A stretch of DNA of 64,000 nucleotides. Source: Ignelater luminosus. Taxonomy: Eukaryota > Arthropoda > Insecta > Coleoptera > Elateridae. Shown one piece after another: positions 11,960-22,569 of this stretch; the stretch's first letter is position 1; every line of letters starts with the position of its first letter. Under the pieces are notes generated by a model that ran no database searches, was not told the DNA's origin, and saw only the letters and a program-made list of their open reading frames with translations. The position numbers and the translations under genes are program-made. The stretch lies in NCBI GenBank assembly GCA_011009095.1, contig VTPC01005933.1, forward strand, positions 7,939 to 71,938, in the 5' to 3' direction.

Positions 11960-14220
11960 AAATGATACTTCTTCTAGTTTTTACTTAATTGCTTGTAACA
12001 CCAGTGAGGGTTACAAAATATGCTGAAGTCAGCTTATCTTTGCGTCAAATCTCAGTGTCTTTTTCCAAGCTTCTCGACAGAAGCTGCTGTGTCTGATTAA
12101 ATCATTTACAGAAACTGACAAGGTTGTTCGATGTGAAAATGCCAAAAGTTTAGACAGCAGAAGTATGGTATGATGTATGGAGTCAGAGAATGTTTAAAAG
12201 AATCTTGACCCGTTATTAGCCCACAACAGTTTATCCTGCAGGGAAAAGCTTCTTAAAGTCAGAAATTATATTTTCTTTAACGTTTTCTACAAACAACTCC
12301 ATAAAAGTAGTAGCTACACTTAGTGAGCGAGATTTAGTGGAGGCTAAGAAAATATCATTAATTTTTAGTTTAAATTTATGTTTCTGAAGTTCAAGTTTGG
12401 TTTGTTTTTATAAATTAGCGAATTTACAGCTGCTTTGAGATTGGAAAGCAAGATACCTAAATCTAAGCAGTAATTACTTAGTTACTTTCATACATGTACA
12501 CCTGCTTAAAGAAAGAAAACTATAAGATTAGGATTCCCAAAAATAGCAGAAGTCTTGAAAAGAATGTAAAAAGAAATTGTGTTTCAAACACTCCTTAAAA
12601 TTATCAAATTCCGTACATAAACTGAAGGTTCTGTGGGAATTGTTAAAAGTATCGTTTACACAACTTTTGATGAAAAAATTAATTTTAATAATAATATAAC
12701 GCAAGTATCATGCGAAAAAAGTCCGGAATTAAGTGTTTAAGTACTTAAAAAATTACCTTGTCGCGAACACCTGTCCATTTTAGGTTTCCTTTAATTTTTA
12801 CTTCTAACATATGCAAATTTTTTTGGTTCCATTCTCTTTGGTTACAGTTTGCAAAAATTCAAACTAATGCTAAAACTGAAACAAAATCCTGAGAAGTCAT
12901 TTCATTAGACGTAATTATTTCGTATTTATTAAAACGAGAAAGTGGTTTGCTATTAAGCAATGTACCTCAAACATTATTACGTTAGATGTGGAGATATCGA
13001 CGATAGATCTGCCAACAAACCTTTCAAACATTTTTTCTACTAATCCAAGAATTTACGATTTTAGAAAATCGACAATAAATTATCGATATAATTTCAGATT
13101 ATAGTATAGTTCTAATGACTTTTATTTTAATTTAGCTCAGTTAACACCATATGGTCAGATTTCCCAAACCAATACTAATATAAAACCAAACCAACTTTTA
13201 ATTACACGTTTTGTATTATTTTAGTACGTACACGAGATGAACGACTGACGTATTTGTAATCAAGTGGAATATTCAAAAATCCATGATTCAGTCTCCGAGA
13301 TAATCACGAAGAGCAATTTTAAGTAGCATTTCGTGTATCAAGTGCTTATCAAATATTTATTGGAATCTGTTTATCGAATGCATTATTTTAATCCCGGGGT
13401 ATTGAAGGTTTTATGCGCGTTTAAGTACAAGAAAGGCTACTTTGAATTTATTACCTTATTTTTATTGTTATTATTAATCTTATGGTCCATTTACATTTAA
13501 AAACGAACGAACCCATTATCATTTCGCGTTTCTTAGAATTTCAGTAACAATCAATTAATATCTTTTTGTTTTGCAATACACATAAATGGAAGGTTTCAAC
13601 CGTCTCTCGATCTTTTTAAATACATTCACGTAATATGCTAACATATGTTGTTCAAAATTATTATGCTGAAGTTGGAAATCCTTATCTCTTTGTGCAAGTT
13701 GGCAATCAACTTTTATTTTTGTACAGTACGTACATAGAGAGAATTATTTTGTAGGCGCAGTAAAAATTACCGTAGTAAAACGTGTTGGTTTTAATAAATA
13801 ATATTAGAATATGCCACTTTAATGCTAATCTGTAGTCTTTCTGGTTGTGGCGGTTGCAAAATAAATTTTCTGTTGCAGTAGTGGGTACACTTTGACAGAA
13901 AAACCACACATGCACGTTTGAAAATGTTAATTAGAGATAATGTCTTGGATATTTATTAGAAATTCTGTTTGGGTTAGTAAATCTCGATTCTTATGATTCT
14001 ATAATTTGAATTTCCACAAAAGTCGTCGTTTCTAATCGAATCTTCTTTTTGAACAGTGCTGGTCAACAGTTTCATCCAATTTGAAAAATTCAATCAATAC
14101 TCGATAGGTCTGTCAGGACGGTAAAGCTTAATGGATATTTTCTAGAATTCTAAAAAGAAGAAATGGCGACTGACTATCCATTATTAAATTTTGTCTTGTT
14201 CAATTAATTCTTGTTAATAA
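11960..14220. other. No gene recognised
   Basis: AT-rich DNA with short open frames only; the longest is 69 codons on minus at 13706-13915. No family resemblance, array or inverted repeat was seen. Confidence 0.55.
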
Positions 14221-14227
14221 GTCTCTT

Positions 14228-15485
14228 CAGATTTTCTCGATTTTGCTAATTGTTTTAGCTTTTTGGAGATTGTCCCTATAGAATATTGTGGAAAAAAATT
14301 TGCAAACTAAAATTGTCAGTGCCAGGAATCGCCATAAACTCCATAAAAGCCCGTCTTTTCGATGGTCTGAACGAATGTGAAAGTATTTTTGAGATTGTTC
14401 CACATCTTATTCCATTCCCTTCAGATTTTTCCTATTTTGCCAATTGTTCTAGTTTTTTGGAGATCGTGCCTAGATAACACCGTGGAAAAGAAATTGTAAA
14501 GCAAATCTGTCCGTACCCGAAATCTCCATAAATTCCTTGAGCCCGTCTTTTCGATTACCTGGGAGAGCGCAAGTAATTTAGAGATTGTTTCACAGCCTAT
14601 TTCAGTCCCTTCAGATTCTCTAGATTTTGCTAAAAACTCGTACATCATGGAAAGAAATTTCCAAACTAAATTGGTCAGTGCCAGGAATCGTCATTAACTC
14701 CATAAAAATCTATCTTGTCGATGGTCTGGAAAAAAGTGAAAGTATTTTAGAGATTATTTTATATCTTATTCCATTCCCTTCAGATTTTCTCGATTTTGCC
14801 AATTGTTCTAGTTGTTTGGAGATCGTTTCTAGATATCACTGTGGAAAAGAACTTCCAAAGCAAATTTGTCAGTATGCAAAATCTTCATAAACTCCTTGAG
14901 TCCGTCTTTTCGATGGTAGTTTCGAGATTGTTCCACAGCCTATTCTAGTCCCTTCAGATTCTCTCGATTTTGCTAAAAACTTGTACAACATTGTGGAAAA
15001 CAGTTTCTAAACGAAAATTGTCAGTGCCGGGAATCGCCATAAACTCCATAAAAGCCCGTCTTCTCGATGGACTGGAAGAAGGTGAAAGTATTTTAGAGAT
15101 TGTTTCACATCTTATTGTATACTCTTCAGATTTCTTTCGATTTTACCAATCGTTCTAGTTTTTAAGAGATCGTTCCTAGATAACATTGTAGAAAAGGATT
15201 TCCAAAGCAAACTTGTCAGTACCCGAAATCTACATAAATTTCTTGAGCCCCTCTTTTCGGTGGTCTAGAAGAGAGCGAAAGTAGTTTAGAGATTGTTTCA
15301 CAGCCTATTCTAGTCGCTTCAGATTCTCTCGATTTTGCTAACTGTTCTAGCTTTTTGGAGATCGTTCTTAGACAACAGAACGAGAAGGAATTTTCAAAGT
15401 AACTTTGTAAATGTCAGGAATCCCTATAAATCCCAGGGGTCTGTCATCTCAATGGTCTAGGAGAAAGTGAAAGTGGATTTTGGAA
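14228..15485. repeat. Satellite-like block of alternating A and B monomers
   Basis: Seven monomers of 169-194 bp begin at a CAGATT(T/C)(T/C)CTCGATTTTGC motif at 14228, 14422, 14612, 14781, 14955, 15127 and 15320. They alternate in type. A units carry GTGCC(A/G)GGAATCGCCATAAA, CTCCATAAAAGCCCGTCTT and end with CACATCTTATTCCATTCCCTT. B units carry ACCCGAAATCTCCATAAA, CTTGAGCCCGTCTTTTCG and end with CACAGCCTATTCTAGTCCCTT. The A-to-A steps are 384, 343 and 365 bp, so the repeat grew as a dimer, a simple higher-order structure. Three A units each contain an open frame (14286-14477, 14627-14890, 14970-15158) sharing the string SVPGI(A/V)INSIK, but unit lengths are not all multiples of three, which argues against a coding repeat. 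The last unit fades out after about 15480. Confidence 0.9.
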
Positions 15486-15489
15486 ATCA

Positions 15490-18030
15490 GTCACTTCTTG
15501 AAGTGTTTTCTTTGAAATCTTTTATCTAATTCTGTATACCTTTTGCCGTATGTAGATTAGATTCTGGCAATTCAGAGTGTCGTGCGAAAAAGTCCTTTTA
15601 GCGCTTCAAAGGGTCTTTAGATAGTTTCAGCTAATTCCTTTGGATATCGCCAAGTATCAAAAATTTATGAATATCTCTCTAACTAATACTAGAGGTAGCA
15701 ATGCTGTTGATGTCAAAAGATGCCGGAGCAGGGAGGCATTTTTATGGTATTTCGGTAGCAGCGGCCCCAATGATCGTAACAAAATATTGACAGTGTTGAA
15801 ATGAGTCGTATTGGATGAAACTTTCGTGTATATGTTCTATTCTCGAGCATTTATTTTGCTGTCAGCTTATGTGTAAACAGACTTGGTCTGTAAGTCCGCC
15901 GGTCGATATGATCTTTGCAAAATTTTGGTAGGCACCTATTCTTCCGTAACCTTGTGAAGTGGAAAGTTGGAATAAATCTTCTGGATGTAATTTCCATCTC
16001 TTTCAACTTCTTTTCCACGCTCCATTTCTGATGCTTCTCTTAACTAAATTTACAAATCATAGAATATTATTTTTATTCGGTTCTCATCTTCTGTGTCAAT
16101 TAATTATTTATATAAGTAATTGTGTGAACAGTTTGTGGGTGATTAAGATTCTGAACTAGAAACTAGAAATGATTCTTTCTGGAGCAGAACAGTTTGTGTA
16201 GTTTCCCTTGGAATGCTCCATGTTGATTGTCAGACTTGAAATTGTTGTTCACATCCTACATCTTGATGATTTCCAGAAGCAGATTTGTGAATTTACAGCG
16301 CGTGTTGGTTGAAAGGAATCATTTTCTCGTTCGACTTTTCTTTGAAAATCTAAACATCTTCGAGAGGAAACGTTTTTCTAGCGTTAAGATCGTATAGTTA
16401 GAATGCTGACTACTTATTATGTTCGAAATACGAATACTTTAGTCACAACGAGTGGGAGTTACATTTCGAGTATGTGAATTCATTAACGAGATCTTGATTT
16501 CAATGTAGATTAATGAATTTATTGAGTCGTTACAAAAGCAAAACAAACCAGTTAATATTAACAATAAAACATAAAATATGTAGGTTAATTATGTTCCCTT
16601 TGTTGAAAACAAGGTAAACCCAGGAAGATAAAACAATTCGGAATAATTTAAATCAAACTGGTTTTTCGCTGTATCAAAAATCGTATCAACTTCTGCTAGT
16701 ATGTGACCAGAAATTATTAACATGGAGAAAGTTTTATTGTCCAATTGTTAAATATGGTGAAGGTATACTATATTGTCGTCCACCTTGCTCAGCGACGGTA
16801 TGGCTCTCGGGTGCCCCCAGACAGGGCAGTTAGGGTCAAGGGTAGATGTTGTGTGTGTGTTTCCTTCGGTTCTTATAACAATGCGTCCGTAACATACTGG
16901 AATATTAAACTTAAATTATCAATACGGCAAATGCGCGCAATAAATAACTTCAACTAGAATAATTTAATGATTATTAGTTAAATTAATTGAAATAGGTTGG
17001 TTATATATACTTAGCACTCCGTTCAATAACCTACACGCACTATGATTAAACGTAGAAAATTGTCGATACAGGTTTTCAGTCAGATCTGGTTTACAAACGC
17101 ATCGATGCAACCTTAGCGGTTTTAATTCGTTTTCTGCAGAAAAGCACGTTTGAATGCAGGACCTAAAGTTTGTCAATAGCATTTTGTTTTGCATTTTAAG
17201 AGAAATATAAACAAATTAATATAAATAACACAAACAATTAATTATACTCTCAAGACTGTTTTTAAATTTACCAGAAACTGGGTTAATTAATTTCTGTTTC
17301 AATTTGCGGACATTTACACAAGGAAAATGCAAATTTTATACGATTTAATTTCCATTTTAATTTCTATTCAATTAATTTATTTATTTGATATATATAAATA
17401 AATAAGATTTCTTATCTGTATTACTGTTATAGTTTAATAATCTAATTCCATATAAGACATTATTAAATTGGGTTATTTACGTAAGGTGTTAAAGCATGAA
17501 GGAAGGAAGGATTGTAACGAAGCTGTTCGAATTAAATTTTCCCATTTCTCTAATTTATTCGTATTATTTATAGTTTAGGATAAATCTATCCTGTTAAATT
17601 GCTTTCGTGGGTAAACTTCCTTATTGCTTGGACTTCTTTTATTTCCAGTTTTCAAGTTTCAAATTTAAACCGTCGTTATAGGATTTGGATTTACATCTCA
17701 TGCCGTATTCAATTCCTGTAATGTTTATTTCATTAAGAAGAAGTTCGATCTTTCTTTTCCTCTTTTTAACCTACAAAGGAGTTACGTGGACAATTCTTTT
17801 ATTAAATTCTTCTATTCTAGAATTTCAGCTGTCGCTCGCAGTTTCATGAAGAGAAGACAAAAATATATTTTGCTAACTAACGCTGAATAATCCAACTTTA
17901 TGGTTAGTCAGAGCTGATTGTAGCAGGTGTTAATTTTGTTGTTGGTTACTTTTACTTATGATATGTTCAACTGCTAGTGATAGGCCTGAGCAAAACTCCT
18001 CCGTAAACAAGATGATGTTTAATCAACAAT
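15490..18030. other. No gene recognised; small GC-richer patch at 16780-16870
   Basis: Mostly AT-rich noncoding DNA. The patch at about 16780-16870 is clearly richer in G and C than its surroundings. It holds short open frames on both strands, for example a minus-strand stretch reading LGAPESHTVAEQGGRQYS. This is not a recognised protein, and no convincing splice pair flanks it. Confidence 0.45.
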
Positions 18031-18039
18031 TCTTTAATC

Positions 18040-18190
18040 ACTAGGTGAAAGTATGGCATAAAAACTTAAAGATGCAGGTGAAGAAGTTAATGATATTGAC
18101 AATATTGCAAATATATTAGAGAATCTTACAATAAATAAAGTGTAATTCCTTTACAACTGCATGAAATTCCTACAAAGTTCCAGATTGTCT
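18040..18190 (+). mobile_element. Ty1/copia-like gag fossil (short fragment)
   Basis: A short piece reads like the middle of a copia-type Gag: a KLKDAGEEVNDIDNIANILE string, where family members have LK.AGE.(V/I).D.D....LL..LP. Only about 150 bp is recognisable and no LTRs were found. It is a broken remnant of uncertain age. The call rests on one motif, so chance resemblance is not excluded. Confidence 0.45.
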
Positions 18191-18539
18191 AAAACTGAAA
18201 GAAAGAAGAAAAATTTGGAAGAAGTATACCTTTCATAAAGCATGTCAGCATTACAAGCCTTTTGTAGTTGCAAACTCCTATGTTTTGGTTATAAAATCTT
18301 TTTTAAACAATTAGATAACATTATCAAATGCACAGATCTTCCTTTAAATGTATACTAAATTTTCTTGACATAGTTGTTTCACTTTTGATACTATTACTAA
18401 GATTATAATCTGCCCTTCTGCTCAAATTTCATCGTTTTCTCTTTTTCTTCAACTATGTGATTTGGAGAAAATATTCAGGCATCTGGTTGACACAATTAAT
18501 TATTCAAATAACTGCTTGGCGATTTATTTTAACATAACA

Positions 18540-18940
18540 TAAAAACCTACATCGGTAACACTCTTAATTCGATATCTAGACGTACATACGTTTTGTAAGA
18601 TCAGTCCATAATTTCGGACTAATACTCTGTTGGGTTTTTAGTGTCCACGAGTGTTTGAGTAGATTCCAAAATTTCCCACTGCATTCTCAATGCTTTTTTC
18701 CAGAATTTCCAGACATTTTATAACACAAAAACCTATACCGGCAAGTCCCTAAATTCGATTTCCAACTTAACTTTCTACAGTTCAAATGGTATGACGTAAT
18801 TCGTAATTCCAAACTAATAATCTGTTGAATATCTCGTGTCGGCGAGTGTTTAGAGTAGATTTCCAACATTTTCCCAGAATTAGCGGCCATTATGAAAACC
18901 CACATGTACAAGTCTCTTAGCATGATTTGCAGCATTACAA
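18540..18940 (-). repeat. Two tandem units of dispersed repeat family R3, inverted orientation
   Basis: The reverse complement of this stretch matches the array at 27.8-28.9 kb. The best unit (about 18754-18920) matches the reverse complement of about 28360-28515 through a series of shared strings: AATAATCTGTTG, CGAGTGTTTAGAGTAGATTT, TTTTCCCAGAATT and AAGTC(C/T)CT. A second unit at about 18545-18750 shares the same landmarks (CTGTTGGGTTTTTAGTGTCC, GAGTGTTTGAGTAGATT). The two units are about 200 bp apart. The family is noncoding and unnamed. A LINE starts directly at its right edge. Confidence 0.8.
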
Positions 18941-18941
18941 G

Positions 18942-20422
18942 TTTGTAAAACAGACAGATGATGACACACCACAGGCTAGAAACAATAAAATACTAAATCA
19001 AGGTTCCGCAGATCTGCCAATTATAACTATCGAGGAAGTAAGAAGCGCTCTGAAAGAGATGAAAAGCAATAAATCCTCAAGGGAAGATCAAATTTTGACA
19101 GAAGCTGTCAAGATACTAGGCAGAAGATTGCTGCAAGAAGTAGTCTCCTTGTTTAACCTATAAAACAGTAAAATTTCGATTAAATGGAACAACGCAATAA
19201 CAATTCTTATTCACAAAAAAAGTGATATATCTGATTTAGAAAACTATAGGCCAATCAGTTTGCTCTCTCATCTACATAAATTAATCACCAAGGTCATAAC
19301 CAAACGACTGGAGCGAAAATTAGACTTTTATCAACCCCGCGAGCAGACTGCATTTAGAAAAAGATATGGGACAAATGTCCACCTACACATCATCAAAACC
19401 TTAATAGAAAAGTCTGTAGAATACATTAGACCACTCGTGCTGACATTTATAGATTTCTGAAAAGCTTTCGACACTGTGGAGTTACCAGCAATACTAACAT
19501 CGCCACAACAAAGCAGAATAGACTACAGATGCATCAAATTGATCCAACATATATATAACAACGCAACGGCAAATGTAAAGCTTAATGAATGCACAGAAAA
19601 ATACTATATACAGAGAGTATAGGGGATGCTATATATCTCAAACTTTTTACGGCAGTTCTAGAATACGCTTTTAAAAGCTTGGGTTGGGATAACAGGGGAC
19701 GATATCGTTCTGACTACTGACAACTTGGGTGATGCGCAACAAATGCTAGCAGAATTAAAGGGAATAACGGAAAACGTTAGTCTAAACATCAAAACCAAGT
19801 TCATGACCTGCTAGCGAGTGCCAATATACGGGTCGGTGGAGAAGAAGTAGAACAAGCACATGAATACAAGTACCTGTCGGTGAGGACAAGCAAACATGCG
19901 AAATCTATCGCCGCACAGGTTTGGAGTGAGCAGCTTTCGCCAAACTACGAGACACCTCTTCAAATGTGTTTGAAGAGAAAACTATACGAACAAGGCGTAC
20001 TACTAGTAATGACATATGGCGCTGAACGCCGAACCTGACCAAACGTTCAGCAAATAAATTAAGAATGGCACAGAGAGGAATGGAAAGGGCAATGTTGGGA
20101 ATTAGTAGACGAGACAGAATACCAAATAAGACATAAGACAGAGAACAAGAGTAACTGATATCATAGAACGGATAACACAGGCCAAATGGAGGTGGGCTAG
20201 TCACATAGCCCGAATGACTGACAACAGGTGGACTAGAAGATTAACAACATAGAGACCCAGAGAAGGCAAAATAAAGCAGAGGTAGACCACCCGGCAGGTG
20301 GAGTGACGATATAAAGAGAGTGGCGAGTAACTGGATGATTAGTGTGCAAGACAGAAAGATATGGAGGCAATTGGAAGAGGCCTATGTCCAGCAGTGAACG
20401 CAAACGCCTGATGAAATTGCAG
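18942..20422 (+). mobile_element. 5'-truncated, decayed LINE reverse transcriptase (RTE-like)
   Basis: This is the reverse transcriptase half of a non-LTR retrotransposon. In order: a pre-fingers segment (TIEEVRSALKEMKSNKS, about 19030-19080); the fingers (AITILIHKKSDISDLENYRP ISLLSHLHKLITKVI, 19197-19300); PREQTAFRKRYGTN (19335-19375); palm motif A, FIDF.KAFDTVE (19447-19482); and motif C as GDDIVLTTDN near 19697-19726, where most relatives have ADD. The thumb and C-terminal end include MLGISRRDRI (about 20092-20121), HIARMTDNRW (about 20200-20229) and EEAYVQQ at 20377-20394. The frame is broken several times, for example TAA at 19161, TGA at 19458 and a stop near 19621. The endonuclease is absent: the element starts straight after the R3 repeat, a typical 5' truncation. 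The 3' end matches the insect LINE tail phrase CCTATGTCCAGCAGTG.ACGC, followed by a short TGATGA remnant. Confidence 0.9.
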
Positions 20423-20429
20423 ACGTATG

Positions 20430-21750
20430 TTTAGTACAATCACCGTTGTGTCACGGATCTAAAATAGGGCAAGCAGGAGATTGTGTCAATAAGGCCGCAC
20501 CACGTACCACCCTGTTTAAATATACTGGATGCTCTCTCTATGTGTAGATCATCAGTTCAACGTATTTTTCTTTCTTTTTTAAATTTGTGTGTGCTTCAGC
20601 TGAATACAAGGTACCATTCCAGTTCTATAGATTAGTCCAAAGCATTTCTACCATGAATATAAGGTACTCTGTGTCTCTCGCTCTACTACTTCAAAATACT
20701 TTTATTTCTTTTTCAACATTACCTGAATACAGGTTGCTGACTTATTTTCGTACACCAGTCCTATACATTGTTTCTTTTTCTAATTTATGTCTAGTTAATC
20801 CATTCATACAAAGAATGTGCTTACTATTTTGTAGACAAATTCACTTTGATTTTTGTAGTGTATGCTTCAACTGACATGGGATGAGTTTACTGATTCATTT
20901 ATCAAGCTAAAGCGTGAGTTTTTTTAATTATTTATTTTGGTTAACTTAATGCAAATCGCTGTCCTTGCGGTTTTATACAGGGAATCCTATTTGTCTATGA
21001 CATCTGTGATAATGATGATGGGAGGATAAAGCCCGAGCGTGTTCATATTTAAGTACACTGAGAAGGTCAATCTTGGGTCACCGTTGGTGACTCGTCTTCG
21101 TATTTAAATAGCTATCTTGAGAAGGTCAAAGAAGGACAAAGACCTATCCTGAGATAAGCCTTGGGTCACTTGTTATTTTGAAAAGGTTTGTTGTCGCTGG
21201 TACACGTTGGATACTACACTGCTCGACATTTGAACTAGTATACTTACAACAGTATGTATAATAACAAAGCATACATTACTTTCAGAGCAACTAATTCTTA
21301 ATATATAATACTTAATACTTAATACTGAATATAATTAGTAGTATGTCACTTCGGAAAATATACCAAATGAAGCAACACTAACAATTTTCTTCAAAAAATG
21401 CATTGACTTTGTTCTGTAAACATCAATTTTATTAAAGTATCTTCCACTGTTCAGTGTGGAATTTCCAATAGTTATCAGCTGTGTTCGGCAAGTAGTAGAA
21501 ATACTATTCCAGACTGTAACAGTAACACATGGTTAGCATTTTAGCATTCTCCACACTTTTATTCTTCCATCTGAACCGTAGAGACAAATTCTGGTTTCGT
21601 TGTAAACAAGCAACGGCCACAACCGTCTGCACTCCAATTCAAATGACGACGTGCCCACTCGAATCTCCTTCATTTATGGATTACAATTAATAATGAGCAT
21701 TTCTTAGAAACTCTTGACTTTAATTCTCAATGATTCTTGCTGTAAAAACC
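20430..21750. other. No gene recognised; local short duplication at 21030-21185
   Basis: A 95-codon frame at 20587-20874 is Leu/Phe-rich and unlike any family I know. At 21030-21185 a motif of the form TATTTAA(G/A)TA..CT(G/T)AGAAGGTCAA, later followed by CTTGGGTCAC, occurs twice in diverged form, a small local duplication. Otherwise AT-rich DNA. Confidence 0.4.
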
Positions 21751-22000
21751 TATTTCTTCTAGTGATGCGACGAGACGAAAATGGGAGTAGAGTTGTCTTA
21801 AAATTCGAGACGAGAAAAATCTTATTCTCGTCTTGACGTGCGAACTGTCGTCTCGATCTCAATCTTGCCTCGAGAAATCTCGAATTTCTCGGTTCTCCTA
21901 TATAGTAGATAATCTCTCAGGAATTTTTCTTATTCGTTATGAAAAAAAGGAACACGAATACGATAAAATGCAACGGTCACCAGTAATCGGGCGTTAAACC

Positions 22001-22260
22001 TTATGTACGCTTCTGCTCAAAAGCAAAGCGTACGCCTTATTTGCATGATAAATTAGATTTCTGGTCAAATGGTTTCTACGGTAACCCAAGAAGATATTAA
22101 TACAATTAAACCCAATCTGTGACATTTAATCTATGATAATTCTTTGAAGGTCAATGTTGCCTGGTAACAAACCATAAAGGTCGAGTTTACATTAACGAAA
22201 TATTGCCCAAAGCATTTACAGTAGTTGTACGCTTTACTTTTGAATAGAAGTGTACCTTTA
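22001..22260. mobile_element. Small inverted-repeat insertion inside the hAT
   Basis: Arms of 29 bp lie at 22005-22033 and 22227-22255. Each arm begins GTACGCTT or GTACACTT and ends AAGCGTAC or its mirror, so each arm is itself close to palindromic, with CAAAAG or TTTTGA in the middle. The structure fits a MITE of about 260 bp. Exact ends and the target duplication are uncertain (TTA or TA are candidates), so no superfamily is assigned. Confidence 0.6.
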
Positions 22261-22380
22261 TAATAAGAAAGTTTCTATTTGCTCACAATTGAGTCATTAT
22301 TGATCTGTGTTGACTCTTTAAACAATCCACTGATATAGGCACTGTTGTAAATTGGTGCCAAGGATTAGATTCAAGAAAGC

Positions 22381-22569
22381 ATGATATTGAACTGGTGGCA
22401 AAAATATGAAACCAAATTTACAATTTTATCTAAAATGGCCAGAGACCTGCTAAGTGCTACAGCTGCAATTCAACAGGCGGAATTAACAATTCCTAAACGT
22501 AGAAATAGGTTATCTCTTGAATCGGTTAAATCCTTGTTATTTTCTCTAGTAAAGAGTTTCGTTTTGTAA
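22381..22569 (+). pseudogene. hAT transposase C-terminal dimerisation fragment
   Basis: The 62-residue frame starts within the family block usually written D(I/L)LNWW: here ILNWWQKYETKFTILSKMAR, then DLLSATAA, then PKRRNRLSLESVKSLLF. In intact hAT transposases this domain mediates oligomerisation and carries SERVFS-like residues between the two halves; here those residues are shortened away (ATAAIQQAELT). It ends at a TAA and has no upstream catalytic region within the element, so it is a remnant and not a functional gene. The ATG at 22381 is simply the first in frame and not a real start. Confidence 0.85.

Noticed and set aside
19905-20204. 99-codon minus-strand frame
   Set aside because: It lies antisense to the C-terminal part of the LINE reverse transcriptase on plus and is a shadow of it.
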